Assembly (NCBI RefSeq): GCF_019112545.1
Contig: NW_025064900.1
Coordinates: 62,001-126,000, forward strand
Reading direction: 5' to 3'
Length of the DNA stretch: 64,000 bases
Source of the DNA: Guyanagaster necrorhizus
Lineage: Eukaryota; Basidiomycota; Agaricomycetes; Agaricales; Physalacriaceae
This document shows positions 36,401-48,422 of this stretch, piece by piece. The notes under the pieces are model-generated. The model searched no databases. It was given only the letters and a program-made list of their open reading frames with translations, and was not told the DNA's origin. Each line of letters starts with the position of its first letter. Position 1 is the first letter of the stretch. A program made the translations under genes and the position numbers.

Positions 36401-39400
36401 TAAATATTGGCTGAATATCATCTGAAGTATGACTCTATAAGCAATAGACAAATTTTATCTCCAGATCAAGATCACTGCTAAGATCAGTATTCAGATACTA
36501 TAATGTCCTGCATCTATAATATCACTATTGAACAAAGGTATTTTGGTAAATGAATTATTTTTGTTACAATAAAACAAAAAGGATCCATATCACTAAGAAG
36601 AAATATTGCATAAGTAGATAGCTGACAGAGATATATTTCAGTGCAACAGAAGGGTTCTCTTTTATGTACTATTCAGATAAAGTGTGTATGCTACTATACC
36701 TCTAAAATCTAAAGTAATATCTGTGTATAACTATTTATATATCTAATAGACTTAGAAAATTGATAAGCAATAAATATATCTACCAGCAACTAAATATACA
36801 CTAAGACATGAAATAAGTTCAGCTTAATAGTAGAAGACACTGTGAATCTATTAAAATCAACAGCATCTCTTCTCACTAGTCAAACTGTTGTGACTGAACA
36901 TAATGTAATGACTCACAGATCTGCTCTTCTCTGGTATAGATGCCTTCTGACACTATGCAAAAAGATTGACTGTCAGGTTTTTCATAATATAGATAGAGAG
37001 TTGGCTATAAAATGTTTTACAGGTCTATCAATGACTACTACCAAACTCATAGTATGCAGAGAGATGCTGACCATAACACACTATAGGCCATCTCTAGAAT
37101 CAAGAAATATATTGTGAGGTAATATAGCTACTACTATTCCAATTGCTCTTTTATTCATGCTCAGGACTTGCTATTCTAGTCAATGTTGTTGCACAATCTC
37201 TTGCCACAGTCTAATCCATTTATCTTCACCATATTCTCTTTATCAAGAGTGGTAAACTGAAAGAACAAGGTTGATCAAAAGCAACAAGAACTGCAATTAC
37301 TAATGTTGATAATATTCTTCTGTCTCTGCTTGTTGTCACTCTTTGGTATAATAATTATGCCCCCTGTAATTTGCCATACTTTATGGAGAATTTGCTGATG
37401 ATAGGCTTTTCTCAGATGCTATTTCTGTGGCCTCAATCAATCTGGTCAATAGAGGCAATAGTCATAGCAGAGCATCTTCACCTCCAGGAGAGTATGCCAT
37501 AGTAGTAATGCTCTTCTTCTTGTGGTAAGCAATGAGATCAGTCTGTGAAAAGTAAGAGTGCTGTCTAAAATAGAGATTCTTAGAACTGTGGATATGATAG
37601 TCAGGTCAGAACATACACATACTCTATTAGATTCATGGCTGGAGTGATAATAGCTGTTTAGAATAGCTCTTCAAGACAGTGAAAATCACTATTAATATAA
37701 ATCTATAGAAAGATAAAAAATACATATGTTTTGATAAAAAAGTTGGTGACTCTAATAGCCTTGGCCTTTCTGCTAGCATATATTTTCTCTATTTCAGCAT
37801 AGGACTTGTTGAAGATGAGAGAATTGAGGGTGATAGCAGATCTATCTGGATCTCATAGAAAATCCATTCAGTGACATGGTTTTTCTGATTAAAACTGATC
37901 TGAGAGTCAGCAGACTTTAAAGAGAAGATAATGACATAGTATATGGGGAGTTTTGTTGTGCTGAAAAAAACCCTCATAGAGAATACCAGACTCTCTAATT
38001 GGCTCACTGATGGCCTTTTCTGTATCTGCAATCTCCATTCAATGCATATACCAGAGAGGAAACATTGATGCAGACCATATATTAATGCTGTATTGATGTG
38101 TATATACTCTATCTTCAATAACATTCAGTTCATGAAACAGAAAAGCCTAGCAATCTCATCTAAATCACTGTCAATATCCAATCCTTCCTTCAATCACATA
38201 CCTCAGACATCCATTAATACCTAGATATATAAGTGATGTATTATTGTATGTGAGTGTACTGACCTATGATAGGTATCTTCATATTGTTGTTGAGCTTGAT
38301 AAGGGAAATTGGAGATATCAAAGCAACTGAGATTTCTGTATCACCTGAGCAAGATGCTTTATATGCATAGATTCTGAGTCATTTACAGCATTATGGTTAT
38401 ATTATAAACTATATGCCTCACTTCACAACCAGTAGCAAAAGTCAACTCCTTTGCACTCTGCATCTTTTTAGCAGGCTTCTCATTGACATACCACTCTCAA
38501 TTCATTCTTCCCTCTGCCCACTCTATGCCATCACTGCTCTATTTCAACCCAATTAAATATTCAATTGTATATGCTTCATATATATGAGCACCTTTGCACC
38601 ACATTTGAGAAGAGTGGAGATATAGTCTTTGGTAAATCCTAGACAGTGTGGAAGTTATTCTATACATACATTGTGGTTGCACAATATGAAATTGTCAGTT
38701 AGAGAGAGATCAACATGAAGGAGAATGTAGATGATGGAGTCACTAAGATAATATAGGATGTATCTAGGGGAGAGGAGATTAGAGAAGGAGAGAATAAGGA
38801 GGTGATGAGATAAAGTTGATTATTGGGTAGCAGAGCATCTTGGTGATGTCTCTATTGCATTTGTGGCTCATGTTGTATAGGTTTATGCTTAGAAATTCTT
38901 AAGAGAAAACTGAAGACTGTGAGACTATATATCTGTTTGTCAGTGAGAAGGTCTGAGAATGAAGCTACAGAAGAAGCATGCAGCCTCATAGTTGATAGAG
39001 TTGAATCGGTCTATACAGGATTGGGTCATCCATTTTTTTTGGCATCTTAAGAGCTGATGCAGTGGTAAGAGCAGATGGCAAGGTATGAATGAACATATGC
39101 ATACTGTGAATTTCATGTAAATGCAGATTTTTATATCTATGATTGATGAGATAGAGACTGGAGTGTATTGCATATTGAAGTAGGATAGAAGCATTATTAT
39201 ACTATCTATTATTTCATTTTCTTGTTAGGCAGATAAATGCTTTTAGTATAAAGAAGGAAAAAAATAAGGATGTACCTATCATTACAGATGCAAGGTTGAT
39301 AAGTGTCCAATCAGTGGCCAAGAGCTCACATTGTTATTATATATAGATGAACAGAGAAAGGTATTATCTATATATGTTCAATAAACAATGATGAACCAGA

Positions 39401-40818
39401 GAGGATAAACTACAAGACCTACTCTATATAATTCACTTGCTATATGAAATAGTCTTTTTTTCAAGTGGTTAAAGCTGCTGAAGAAAATAATAACAAATGC
39501 CACAATATCTTATGCAGCTTCAAATGTGCTTTATGAATGAGCAGATTCTCAAATTATAGAGAATAGCAGAAAAACAACATCTATAATAGTTTTGCCATAC
39601 TTGGCATAAGAGAATCAGACACCAATAGCCTGATTGATAAAGAAAAATGTTTGTATTCATGTTACAAGAGTATAGATTATGCTTAGACCCACCAGAGTTG
39701 AGGATATGATAGAGATGTGATTAGATCAACAAGATTAATTTACCTTAATGTTATGCTTTACATTTGGGCATACCTAGCTCCATGAATAAGATCAGCAAAG
39801 AGAAGCAACCCTGCCCTCCATTAGTCTAAAAGATCATATTGTCTCTATCAGGCTTTCTCCTGCTCTTGAAAAAGTAGAAGAACAAATGGTAAGCTTAGAT
39901 GTCAATGTATTCAGTGTATATGCTGTAGTATTCTTTCTATCAATAGATGACTATATGATAGGATAAAGTTTATAACTCATATTTTCCATTATGAAAGTAG
40001 GTTTGTTTGATCTTCACTGAGTGCTCAGAGAGGAGGAGATGCAGGAGAATGTCAAAATAATCATAAGAGAGAGAAAATAAAGGTTGTGAGTGTAGGAAAA
40101 AAGCATTATTTTCACAGTTTAGAGCCACAGCTGTTGATCTGTTTACTGCAAGAAAGGTCTGTAATACAACAGTAGAGCAGAAAAGAGAAAGAAAAGTGTT
40201 GTCTTTTTATCTCTCTGCTAATATGTGTTTGGCCACTCATGCATCTTTGGTAGCAGACCACTAATGCTATAATCTCTACTTGGTGATAACTGTTGCTCCA
40301 TAAGCTAACTTGCTCTTAGTATCATTTATCTGATGGCTGAATTTCTGTTATTCCATTAGTACTCTAACAACTGTTTCTAACTTATATGACTATGATATCC
40401 ACATCTGTCACATATAATAGCTACAGCACATTTTTATTTTTAATCATAAGTATAGAAAATACTCCCACATTCAAAAACTAACTATAGTCATGACCAGCAG
40501 CAAAGACTATAGCTCTACAACCATGTCAGTCATTGGGGCATCTAATGCTACTCTTAAGTTGTCATTTATTAAGAAATTCACTTGCAGTATTATCCTTATT
40601 TTTGCAGGACCAGTGGTGGTCTAGAGTCAAGGCTGTAGACTGAAAATAGCTGTAGGCTTCTTTCTCTTAAACTATCTCTTTGGAATCTTCAACCTTCCAA
40701 TTTTACTATATCAAACTGTATGATAATATATTTAAAATCTTAACTAGATGATTTATTTCACATACAGAAAGAGCTTTATCTGAATTATTGGCATCTGACA
40801 GCAGAAGATCAAGTACAG
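33461..40818. other. AT-rich, CpG-poor DNA, apart from an R1 fragment
   Basis: No gene or known motif is recognised. Open frames of up to 111 codons (minus strand 38124-37789) match no family I know. Some longer stretches look protein-like if stops are ignored (minus 36140-35100, plus 39300-40080), but their stop density, about one per 12-17 codons, is near the random expectation for this composition. CG is almost absent (one at 39006). This is the right half of the locus split by E4. Confidence 0.55.
33620..34224 (+). repeat. R1 copy 5, 3' fragment with expanded tandem units
   Basis: The fragment runs from the R1 TTTGATAAGAGGTTTT region to its 3' end CCTCTTCA. The 5' two thirds are missing. 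It has five GGTTYRAAYCC-type units (near 33693, 33757, 33820, 33878 and 33926) against three in most other copies. Confidence 0.72.
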
Positions 40819-42682
40819 TGACATGCTCTCTCTATGCTCTCTCTATGTTCAAACATGTAAATTTGTGAAATTTGAGACTGTATGGACTATCTATCAGTCT
40901 ACTATGCATATAACAGAGAATAGGGCTAGAGTGCAAAGAAATATAGCTGTTATGATGCTAAACTGGAGTAACAATGAGCAGAGTGCATAGCCTAGTGATA
41001 GACTAATACCAGCAGGGTTATACTGCTCAGGAGGTCTTAGCACTTAGCCCTAAACATGCTAATACCATTACAAGAAGATATGCTAAAAATAAAAAGAATA
41101 TGATTGAAATATAATCAGCACTTCTGAGATCAAGGATGCACATCCATTGATGCCCTGATAGGACATGCCTTAAAACAGAAAACTGGAATCCAAAGAAAGG
41201 TATTTGAATAACTGGGTGTTGAACAGAGAAATAGAATAATAACAACAAAATAATAAATAGAGAAATACTACCAAAGGATGAATAAGTATGCATAACACTC
41301 AGAGACTTGCATGTGTAGTTATAGTGCCTTTGCATGCATGACACTGCAAAGAACTCCACATTATACTGAGGTGTGACACATACTCATTGAGCAGATTAAT
41401 TGATGTGTGTTAAACCAGAAGTGGCACATGTAGTGAGGCAGATGGAATGTATGGACACTGGAAAAGAGAATATAGTCATTATGGCTGACTTCAGACATGA
41501 GAGATAACACCAGGATGAAACATTTCTCCAGTGTCAGAATGCTTCACCAGAGGAATAAAAAAGCAAGCAGACCTGGATAAACCAGCTAGCCAATGCCAGA
41601 TCATGAGGAAACAGCAGACACAGTTCCAATCTAGAACAGAATAAGCAAATCAACTGTAATATATGTATGAATAATACCTGTGGGATTCAGAATGGATTTC
41701 CATGCTTTGAAAATACTATAGTAGATTTGTATTAATAAGTACCATAGTAGAGTATTGAAATGCTATGTTGTATGAGTAGAATACAAGTTTTCAACCCCCC
41801 ACAGCTGTGGTGTATTGGGCACAGAAAGCCTTGCACCATAGCTCTGGGTTTGTGTTTGTAACTTCAGGCAAGAGAATAAACTTAGTATTGATATCATTAA
41901 GAGAGATCTGAAAACTGTGTAAAGCATCAAAGCTTGCATGGGGCTCTAGTTTGATTTGATAAGAGGTTTTGGATTGTGCTCTAATCTGAGAATAAGAGAG
42001 TGGTATCTAAAGAGCACCATCTTGAGTTTTTAAGATATTTGTGATATGTGGCACTACAGGTGGCAGAGATTCAAACTCTTTGGCTTAATTAATGTGCACT
42101 TTGGATTGTTTCTACAGGTTGGCAGAGGTTCAAATGCTTTGGCCTGTCAGATGGTGTTTACTGTATTTTGTGTCTCTTGATTGTATAGGTTTGAATCCTG
42201 TGAGTCTACAACCAGTTTGGAAACTTATATACAGAGATATGAGCTCTTTTGCACTTGTGAATATGTTTGTGATTGGTTTCTGCTTAGAGCATAAAGCTTT
42301 GAGTCATATATTGTGTGTGTTAGAGATTTTGATTTGGTTTCAGCTGTGCTTGAAACCTTTTTGAGAGCTTATGGGATTGTTTTGACATATTGTATTGGGC
42401 TACAGTACTTTTGCCTTGAGGCCTGGCAATATCTGTTGCCACCTCTTGTTTTGAGTGAAAAGCTTTAAGACTTAGAGAGATCTGAGACAGTTGTACACAT
42501 GCTATTGCTATTTGTGTATAGTGAAATCATTTGAAAAGATGATTATACTTACTACAGCTACTTTATTGCATTATAATCCCCTCATAAACTAAGAGTATTA
42601 TATGTGTGTTAGTATAGATGTAATCAGTGGATAGCACTCTGCAGTGACCACTTTCATCTTGTGCACATGCAAAACCTCTTTA
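40819..42682 (+). repeat. R1 copy 3 (1864 bp)
   Basis: It starts TGACATGCTCTC and carries a local tandem duplication of CTCTCTATG at its start; its end is decayed to CCTCTTTA. It lies between the AT-rich locus and the E5 gag fragment. The flanking tetramers ACAG and TCTG do not match. Four tandem units lie at about 42065-42240. Confidence 0.75.
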
Positions 42683-42900
42683 TCTGGAGCCCATCATAAG
42701 GAGGAAAAGTAGTTTTAACTGAATACAATTGGATTTGAAAAGAGATACACCCACATAATTGTTTTAACTGCATGAATAACTATCTAATATTTTCTTCTCT
42801 TAAAGCAAACCTGCTAGTGCACTTCTCATGAAGACAGATAGTAAAAATGCATTGTGTGATTCTGCCAGTAGAGCACATACTTATTGAGAGTCAGAATAGC
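42683..42900. other. Short unassigned stretch
   Basis: About 220 bases between R1 copy 3 and the first recognisable E5 gag sequence. No motif is seen; it may be the decayed upstream part of E5 gag. Confidence 0.4.
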
Positions 42901-43611
42901 TGGAATAAATCAAACTCAAGAGCCAATGACTAGAGCAGAGAAAGTGGCAAGTGAAATTAGTCTGCCATCAATTTATCCTTTTACCTTGCAATTGCAAAGT
43001 CAGAATACCTTGGAAACAGAGCTTGCTGCACAGAAACTCAAGAGTGAAGCATGATCACAGCCCACTCCTATTTCTCATTCCAAGTTTAATCTTTTTCAAC
43101 ATTGGATCAACCCCAGTGAAGATAACTCTTCAGTAATTGTACTGCCCTCTACTTTGAACTTGCAATCTAGTTTAAACCAAAATCAGAATCTGACTGTTAT
43201 GATGGTGCACAGGACAGCAATACAGATATGATATATGCTTTTTCTGTGGAGATACAAATAGGCACCACTTGAGTGAATGCCTGGTGAAAGCCTTGTATAT
43301 CAAGGCTGGAAAAATTGAGATGGTTAATAGTAGAGCACAACTGCCAGGTGGAGAAGAGGTTCACAAAGATATTAGAGGGTAGTATGTGAAAGAGTGCATT
43401 GATGAATGCTATGTGCACATGAAAGCCAGCAAGCTGCAGAGTCAAAACATAGTGATAACTGCTACTGACACTCCAAGGCTGTTTCATGTTCTAGGGGGTT
43501 ATAGTGCATTATTGCAAGAGAAACAGGAGCTAGAGCATCAGATGTTTGCTATGAGAATGCAGCAGGCAAGCCAAGAGTCAGGGATGCAGACTCACAGTAA
43601 AAGGCCACTAC
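42901..43611 (+). pseudogene. E5: gag-like fragment of a different retroelement type
   Basis: One frame over about 42910-43200 is Gln/Ser-rich with few stops. A shifted frame at 43224-43611 holds a zinc knuckle, CFFCGDTNRHHLSEC, then LPGGEEVHKDIRG and KECIDECY, and then a Gln/Met-rich coiled stretch. A knuckle followed by an LP(G/S)G block, an IPG-like turn and a (R/K)xxIDE-type helix is, from memory, typical of gag-like proteins in Agaricomycete genomes and differs from the chromovirus gag of the other elements here. E6 interrupts it at 43612. Confidence 0.6.
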
Positions 43612-44533
43612 TGTTATAATTTTCACATGATTTTCTCTATTTTTCTGTTACAATTTTTCCATCTTTTTTCTTAACTCAATCCCTATTTATGCTTAGTCAG
43701 GGCATCAGAATAAGCACTTAAGACCATAGGGCAAGGCTTAATCATCACAACTGGTCAAGTCCATCATTGTCTTTTGACACAACAGCATTGTCTGATAATG
43801 CACAATCATCCTTTTATAAACAGTAACAACATCCTAGGATAATGGGCACAATAGACTCAGAAATGCACAATAGGCAGTAGTATTATTAGCAGACCTTATA
43901 CAGTATTTAAGACTGCTTGCTCTCATTGGTAATCCCCAGCTTCAAGTTAAAGTTTATCTTCACACCATCTTCTCTTGAGCCAGTCTTAAAGCCTTAAAGC
44001 ATCATGACTAGAATTCACAATCAGTGAACTCTGACATTCCACTCAAAATGTAAAGTGATGTCAGTTTATCATGTGTTTATAGTCACATGCAACTTGGGTC
44101 TAATATTTCCTTACTTTCACCTCTATTTATACTTAGTCAGGGTGTCTATACTAGTGCCTAGGACTATGAGACAATATTAGTCAGCAAAATGACTATTGTC
44201 TTGCAACATATAGTGATGCCCTGACAATAAGACAATCTCTCTTTTGTAAGTAACCATAATGTCTCAGGACAACAAGTACTATAGCACAAACACTTATAAT
44301 TAGTGATCCTATATTTATTTAGGAGACAAATGATATATAAGTAGTGTAAATAGCACTGTGTATCTCTAGTCTTGAACTATCCTTTATTCTACTATTTTAC
44401 TCAAGTCAACTAAGTATTGACCTTAGGACATAATATCTCTAAACATATCAAGTGAACTTGAGCATGATTGTACAAACACAATATAGCACTTATTTACCAT
44501 GTGTTAGTGATCATATGTCACTTGGGCCTAATA
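43612..44533 (+). repeat. E6 5' LTR with a nested solo LTR
   Basis: The outer LTR starts TGTTATAATTTTC and ends GGGCCTAATA. Its first 34 bases and the rest join across the nested LTR to match the E1 LTR order (TGTTATGATTTTTC, then a pyrimidine run, then CTCTATTTATACTTAGTCAG). The join is flanked by TTTTC and TTTCC, a 5-bp duplication with one C/T difference. Confidence 0.82.
43646..44105 (+). repeat. Solo LTR (460 bp) inside the E6 LTR
   Basis: It starts TGTTACAATTTTTCC and ends GGGTCTAATA. It is a complete LTR of the same lineage with no internal sequence, so it arose by recombination between the two LTRs of an element that had inserted into the E6 LTR. Flanks are TTTTC (43641-43645) and TTTCC (44106-44110). 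Confidence 0.8.
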
Positions 44534-44534
44534 A

Positions 44535-44547
44535 TTAGTTCAAGACT
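44535..44547 (+). promoter_or_regulatory. E6 primer-binding site (decayed)
   Basis: TTAGTTCAAGACT lies one base after the 5' LTR, at the position of the self-complementary primer site in E2, E3, E4 and E7. It has diverged from TTAGCTTGAAGCT, mostly by transitions. Confidence 0.5.
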
Positions 44548-44591
44548 TCTATTTCTCTTTTCTTATACTCATCATGAGCAAAGAAAACTGA

Positions 44592-47500
44592 ATGCCTGCT
44601 ATTAATGTTACAACTACCAACCTCACTGATGACTTCTTTAAACTATTAGCTTTCATTATTGAAACACTTCTCACTCTACTTATCATCATTCAACTCTGCT
44701 GTGGACATCAGTCAGTCACTGCTTGGATAGTCAGGCATTATCACTCTTTCCAACAGATTCAACAAATCCTATGAAATGTCACTCCTGATCTCTCTCTCCC
44801 CAACATCCCTCCCTCTGCCAGAGCCTTCTTTCAGCCCACAACTGGAATCATACCTGAAGCCAGGCCTAGTCACATAAATGAAGGGCACACTGAGAAAGAA
44901 GAACAACTCTGACCAACAGATGGACTCTCTCAAACAGTTAGCAGACTCAATGAGCATTGAAACACAGGGTTCAGAAACTTCCGGATCTCACCATGCATCT
45001 CTAACCATGAGGACAAGGACCTCTCTGACAACTTCTTTGAAGAGTCACCATCCTCTGACCCTTTCACTGCTTTCCATGAGCTTGGCATTAGAGACTATGC
45101 AAGAGACTCTATTAATGAGATTGCAAGACTTGCAGAAAGAGAGTCCAGGTATATCACCCCCTGAGAGAGCCCCATCCCCTCAACCTCTAGTCCTCTCTCT
45201 TTGACTCCTAGCCACTTTGGAGAAAGCAGATTTTAGTACTCCATCTGATTGGAAGTTGAGCAGTGAGAAAGAAAAGGATACAACCCCTCTGAGGAGGAGC
45301 AAGACCATCAGCAGTGGGAGGCTGAAAAAGAATACTATAATGCACAGTATAGGCAATAAGCCAGAGAAGAACAGGCAGCAGAGTGGAGCTCCATCTTGCC
45401 TGAGCATTGCAGATTATATGAAGAGGCAGAAAAAGATTTATACTATGAAGGAGAAGAAGGTACATTCTCTGGAACTGCTGCTGAAACAGCCCAGTGAATT
45501 GGGGTCACTGACCCTTCGTCTTCCAGTCCCACTGACAGTAACAACAGTGAATCCTAAGAGTGGGGCTCTGACAATGAAGATGAGTCATAGTCCTCAGACT
45601 GCTGGGCCAATGCCCAAGTCCTCATCACAGATGAGGCCTACCAGATCAACAAAAACTATAAGCCTCTTTCTTCCACTTATAAAGAAAGTACCAGTGACAG
45701 CTCCCTCCCCAGTGACATCAGTTCCATCTTTGGTGAGTATAAAATCCAAGTTCCTCTGAGAGCAAAGATTTCCAGTCAAGCCCTCTGACAATTTCTACAC
45801 AGATGTGTCACCACTCTCTTCCTCAACAATAAGTTCTATGGCAACTTCTGCTGATATAGTGAAGGAGTGGAGAGAGAGAGTGTGGAAGAGGAGCCAGAGA
45901 GCTGAAAGAGCTAGGCTCTCTTGATCTCAGCAACAACCTTCTACTCAAACTGACAGAGAGCTCTCCAGCAATAGTCTGAGCCTCCAAACTGTTCATCTAT
46001 GATCCACCCAATGACTTTTCAGAAGAGAGCAAGATAGACAGCAAGGAGGAAGAGCAGGACAAGAATGAGGACAAGAATGATGTCTCAGTAGAGATTAACT
46101 CCTGGCTATGATTCAGAGAGTCAGACCAGGAGGCACTTAAAGGAGAGATTGACTGAACCCAACAACAAGAGTTAGAAAGACTATATTAAGAAGGAACCAC
46201 ACTACTATAGAGAGATATTAGTTGGCTGATGACTCCCTTAGAGAGAAGGTATCTGAATGCAGACAATAAAGAGAAAGGACATTTATTATAATATGCAACT
46301 ACTGACCACACAATTTATAACTATAATAGGACACACCCAGAAGATCAGCTGAAGGTGTTACTGCCATATCAGCATGAGATTAAACCAATGCCAAATACTC
46401 CACCAGTATCACTGAAGCATGCCAAGTATCACACCCCTTCTATTCAAACTATCAGCATCTGACCCTCATGAAGCACAGTAATAAGCTGAGAAGCCATCAT
46501 ATGGACCAAATGGCCTAGGCTACAGGAATCCCTTTGACCCATCAGCTTTTGACACCCTTAGACCAACCAGAGAAGCTGATTACTTGCCAGAGCCAGCCAA
46601 CAAAGCTGCAACAGGAGATGACTCTAAAGCAACATGACTTGGATTTATCATATAAAACAGGCATATTATATAAAAGAAAGCCCCTTCCAATAGAAGCTCT
46701 ATTGCTGATGACAATTCTCTTCACTCATTATCTGAATCTCTAGCTGAGTGGAAACAACCACTGTTTGATGAATACTCCAATCCTATAGTCATACTATCAC
46801 AAAACATAGCTATGCTCTAGTGTAAACCTGACCTCCTCCAAACCCTCCAATCTTTCAAAGGTGCATCAGATGACATTGATCAGTTCCTGATCAACTGTGA
46901 ACAATACTTTGAAGTATATACTGTTTATCTTGAAATGGATATGAACAAGGTCACTTTTGCTGCCTCTTATTTCAAGAGCAAGACAAAGCAATGATGGATA
47001 CTAATCACTCTGACCTTACACTCCAATATCTGACAACACTACTAATATCTTTCCTGGACTATCTTTAAACAGATAGTCTAGAACAAGTTCATTGATCCTG
47101 CCATTCAAGAAGTATATAAAAACAAGATGAAAGAACTCCACATGGGCAACAAGATAGCCAGCAAGTACTTCAATAAACTAGAACAGCTAGGAATATTGGT
47201 GAAAGTATGAGAGAGTATCGATAATGATGAGAGCATGATTGAATACTTTAAAATGGGAGTGCTCCTTTCTTAGATCAGCATGATCTTGAATATTGGCATC
47301 AATATTCCAAAGGGTTATAATGCATGGAAGGCTCAGATCACAGAAATAAACAAAAAGAGGTTGCAACAGAAGGTGGCTAGTGCAGAAATCACAATCAAAC
47401 AGAAGAAGCCCTATCAAACCAGGAATGAGAAGAATGCCAGTGGAGGACCCTCAGCAAAAACCAGTACAATGACTCCAACCCCCTTCTATACTGTGCAGAA

Positions 47501-47743
47501 GACTAAAATGAGGATGATCTACACTGGTAGTGAGAAGCTGATGAATATAGACTATCTCAAAAAGAAAGGGAAGTGTTTCAATTGTGAGCAAAGGGGTCAC
47601 ATGTTAAGAGACTGTCTGAAGAAGAAGTGTACAAGAGAAGATATTCAGACCCAAATTGTCAAGTTACAGAAAGAAGCAGAAAGATTAAAGGACTCAGAGA
47701 TGGACACCCAAGATGAGGAGGTAAAAGATGGGGCTGATGAGTG
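44592..47743 (+). pseudogene. E6 gag (decayed, full length apart from stops)
   Basis: The ATG at 44592 starts MPAINVTTTNLTDDFFKLLA. Residues about 15-37 are strongly hydrophobic and end in IIIQLCC, a predicted membrane segment. A leader of about 700 codons rich in Ser, Glu, Asp and Pro follows (DNFFEESPSSDPF near 45024; many EEE and SDNEDES runs). The capsid-like domain is at about 46850-47280 (FKGASDDIDQFLINCEQYFE, then EVYKNKMKELHMG-like sequence). The final open frame, 47280-47744, carries an intact CCHC knuckle, CFNCEQRGHMLRDC, and a Lys/Glu-rich tail. About 1050 codons in all. Stops and frameshifts are spread through the leader and capsid part. Confidence 0.82.
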
Positions 47744-47943
47744 AGTGATTCTACTTGATTAGTTAGCCAAAGGACTTAACAGTGTGTTACCAGTAACCAC
47801 AGATCAGACTCATATGTCATCTGTAGATACAACTATTTATGTGCATTCAAATATACCTCCTATCTTCTTCACTACCAAACCACCCAAAGAATCACATCAA
47901 CACAAAACTCAACTGCCCATAGGCTGAACAAGAGGAGAGACTC

Positions 47944-48367
47944 TGTTATGAATTTTTCCTTTCCCTACAGTTTTACCCCTATCTATGCTTAGTCAGGAGA
48001 AGTATAGAATCACAGGAAGGTTTAGTCAAATACAACTAACCTGCCCAGACAACAAATGCTCAATGACACAAGCAACCTTTTATATATGGTAACAATGCTC
48101 AAGAACAATGGGCACTATGGACACAGAAAGACACAATTAGTAGTAGTATTATTAGCATGACTTGTACAGTATTTAAGACCTACAGCTCTCACTGGTATAC
48201 CCCAGCTTCAAGCTAAAGTTTATATTCACCATTCTACATCGAGTCTACATCTGACCTTGAGTCACTCTGATCCAGATACACAGTCAGTGAACTCAGGTGA
48301 TCCCTTGAAGTGTGAAGGGATGCCTGTTTATTATGTGTATCTAGTCACATGATACTTGGGCCTAACA
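47944..48367 (+). repeat. E7 5' LTR (424 bp)
   Basis: It starts TGTTATGAATT and ends GGGCCTAACA. TATTTAAG at 48170-48177 is the likely TATA box. AGCTTCAAGCTAA at 48204-48216 begins 34 bases after the start of that box and is the likely RNA 5' end. The spacing equals that in the E1 LTR. Confidence 0.95.
48170..48216 (+). promoter_or_regulatory. E7 promoter: TATA box and conserved start block
   Basis: TATTTAAG at 48170 and the block AGCTTCAAGCTAA at 48204 are both conserved in position in E1, E2, E3 and E4. The block is invariant or nearly so although the rest of the LTR drifts, which fits a double role as transcript start and self-primer. The exact start site is inferred. Confidence 0.6.
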
Positions 48368-48368
48368 A

Positions 48369-48381
48369 TTAGCTCAAAGCT
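48369..48381 (+). promoter_or_regulatory. E7 primer-binding site
   Basis: TTAGCTCAAAGCT sits one base after the LTR. It pairs with AGCTTCAAGCTAA in the LTR at 11 of 13 positions; the two central mismatches are transitions relative to the perfectly paired site of E2. Confidence 0.6.
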
Positions 48382-48422
48382 TTGTCTTCCCTTTCTCAAG
48401 CCCAATTGTGCTGAAAAACCAA

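Noticed and set aside
36842..37117. Plus-strand 91-codon frame in the AT-rich locus as a gene
   Set aside because: No motif, no neighbours, length within chance expectation; the minus strand is equally suggestive.
39300..40080. Plus-strand frame of about 255 codons that reads smoothly across many stops, suggesting a decayed gene
   Set aside because: About 20 stops in that span is the random rate, and no motif or relative supports it.
45208..45465. Minus-strand frames with hydrophobic runs opposite E6 gag, as a possible small membrane protein
   Set aside because: They are antisense to the acidic, Glu/Lys-rich gag leader, whose complement gives Leu/Phe-rich frames.
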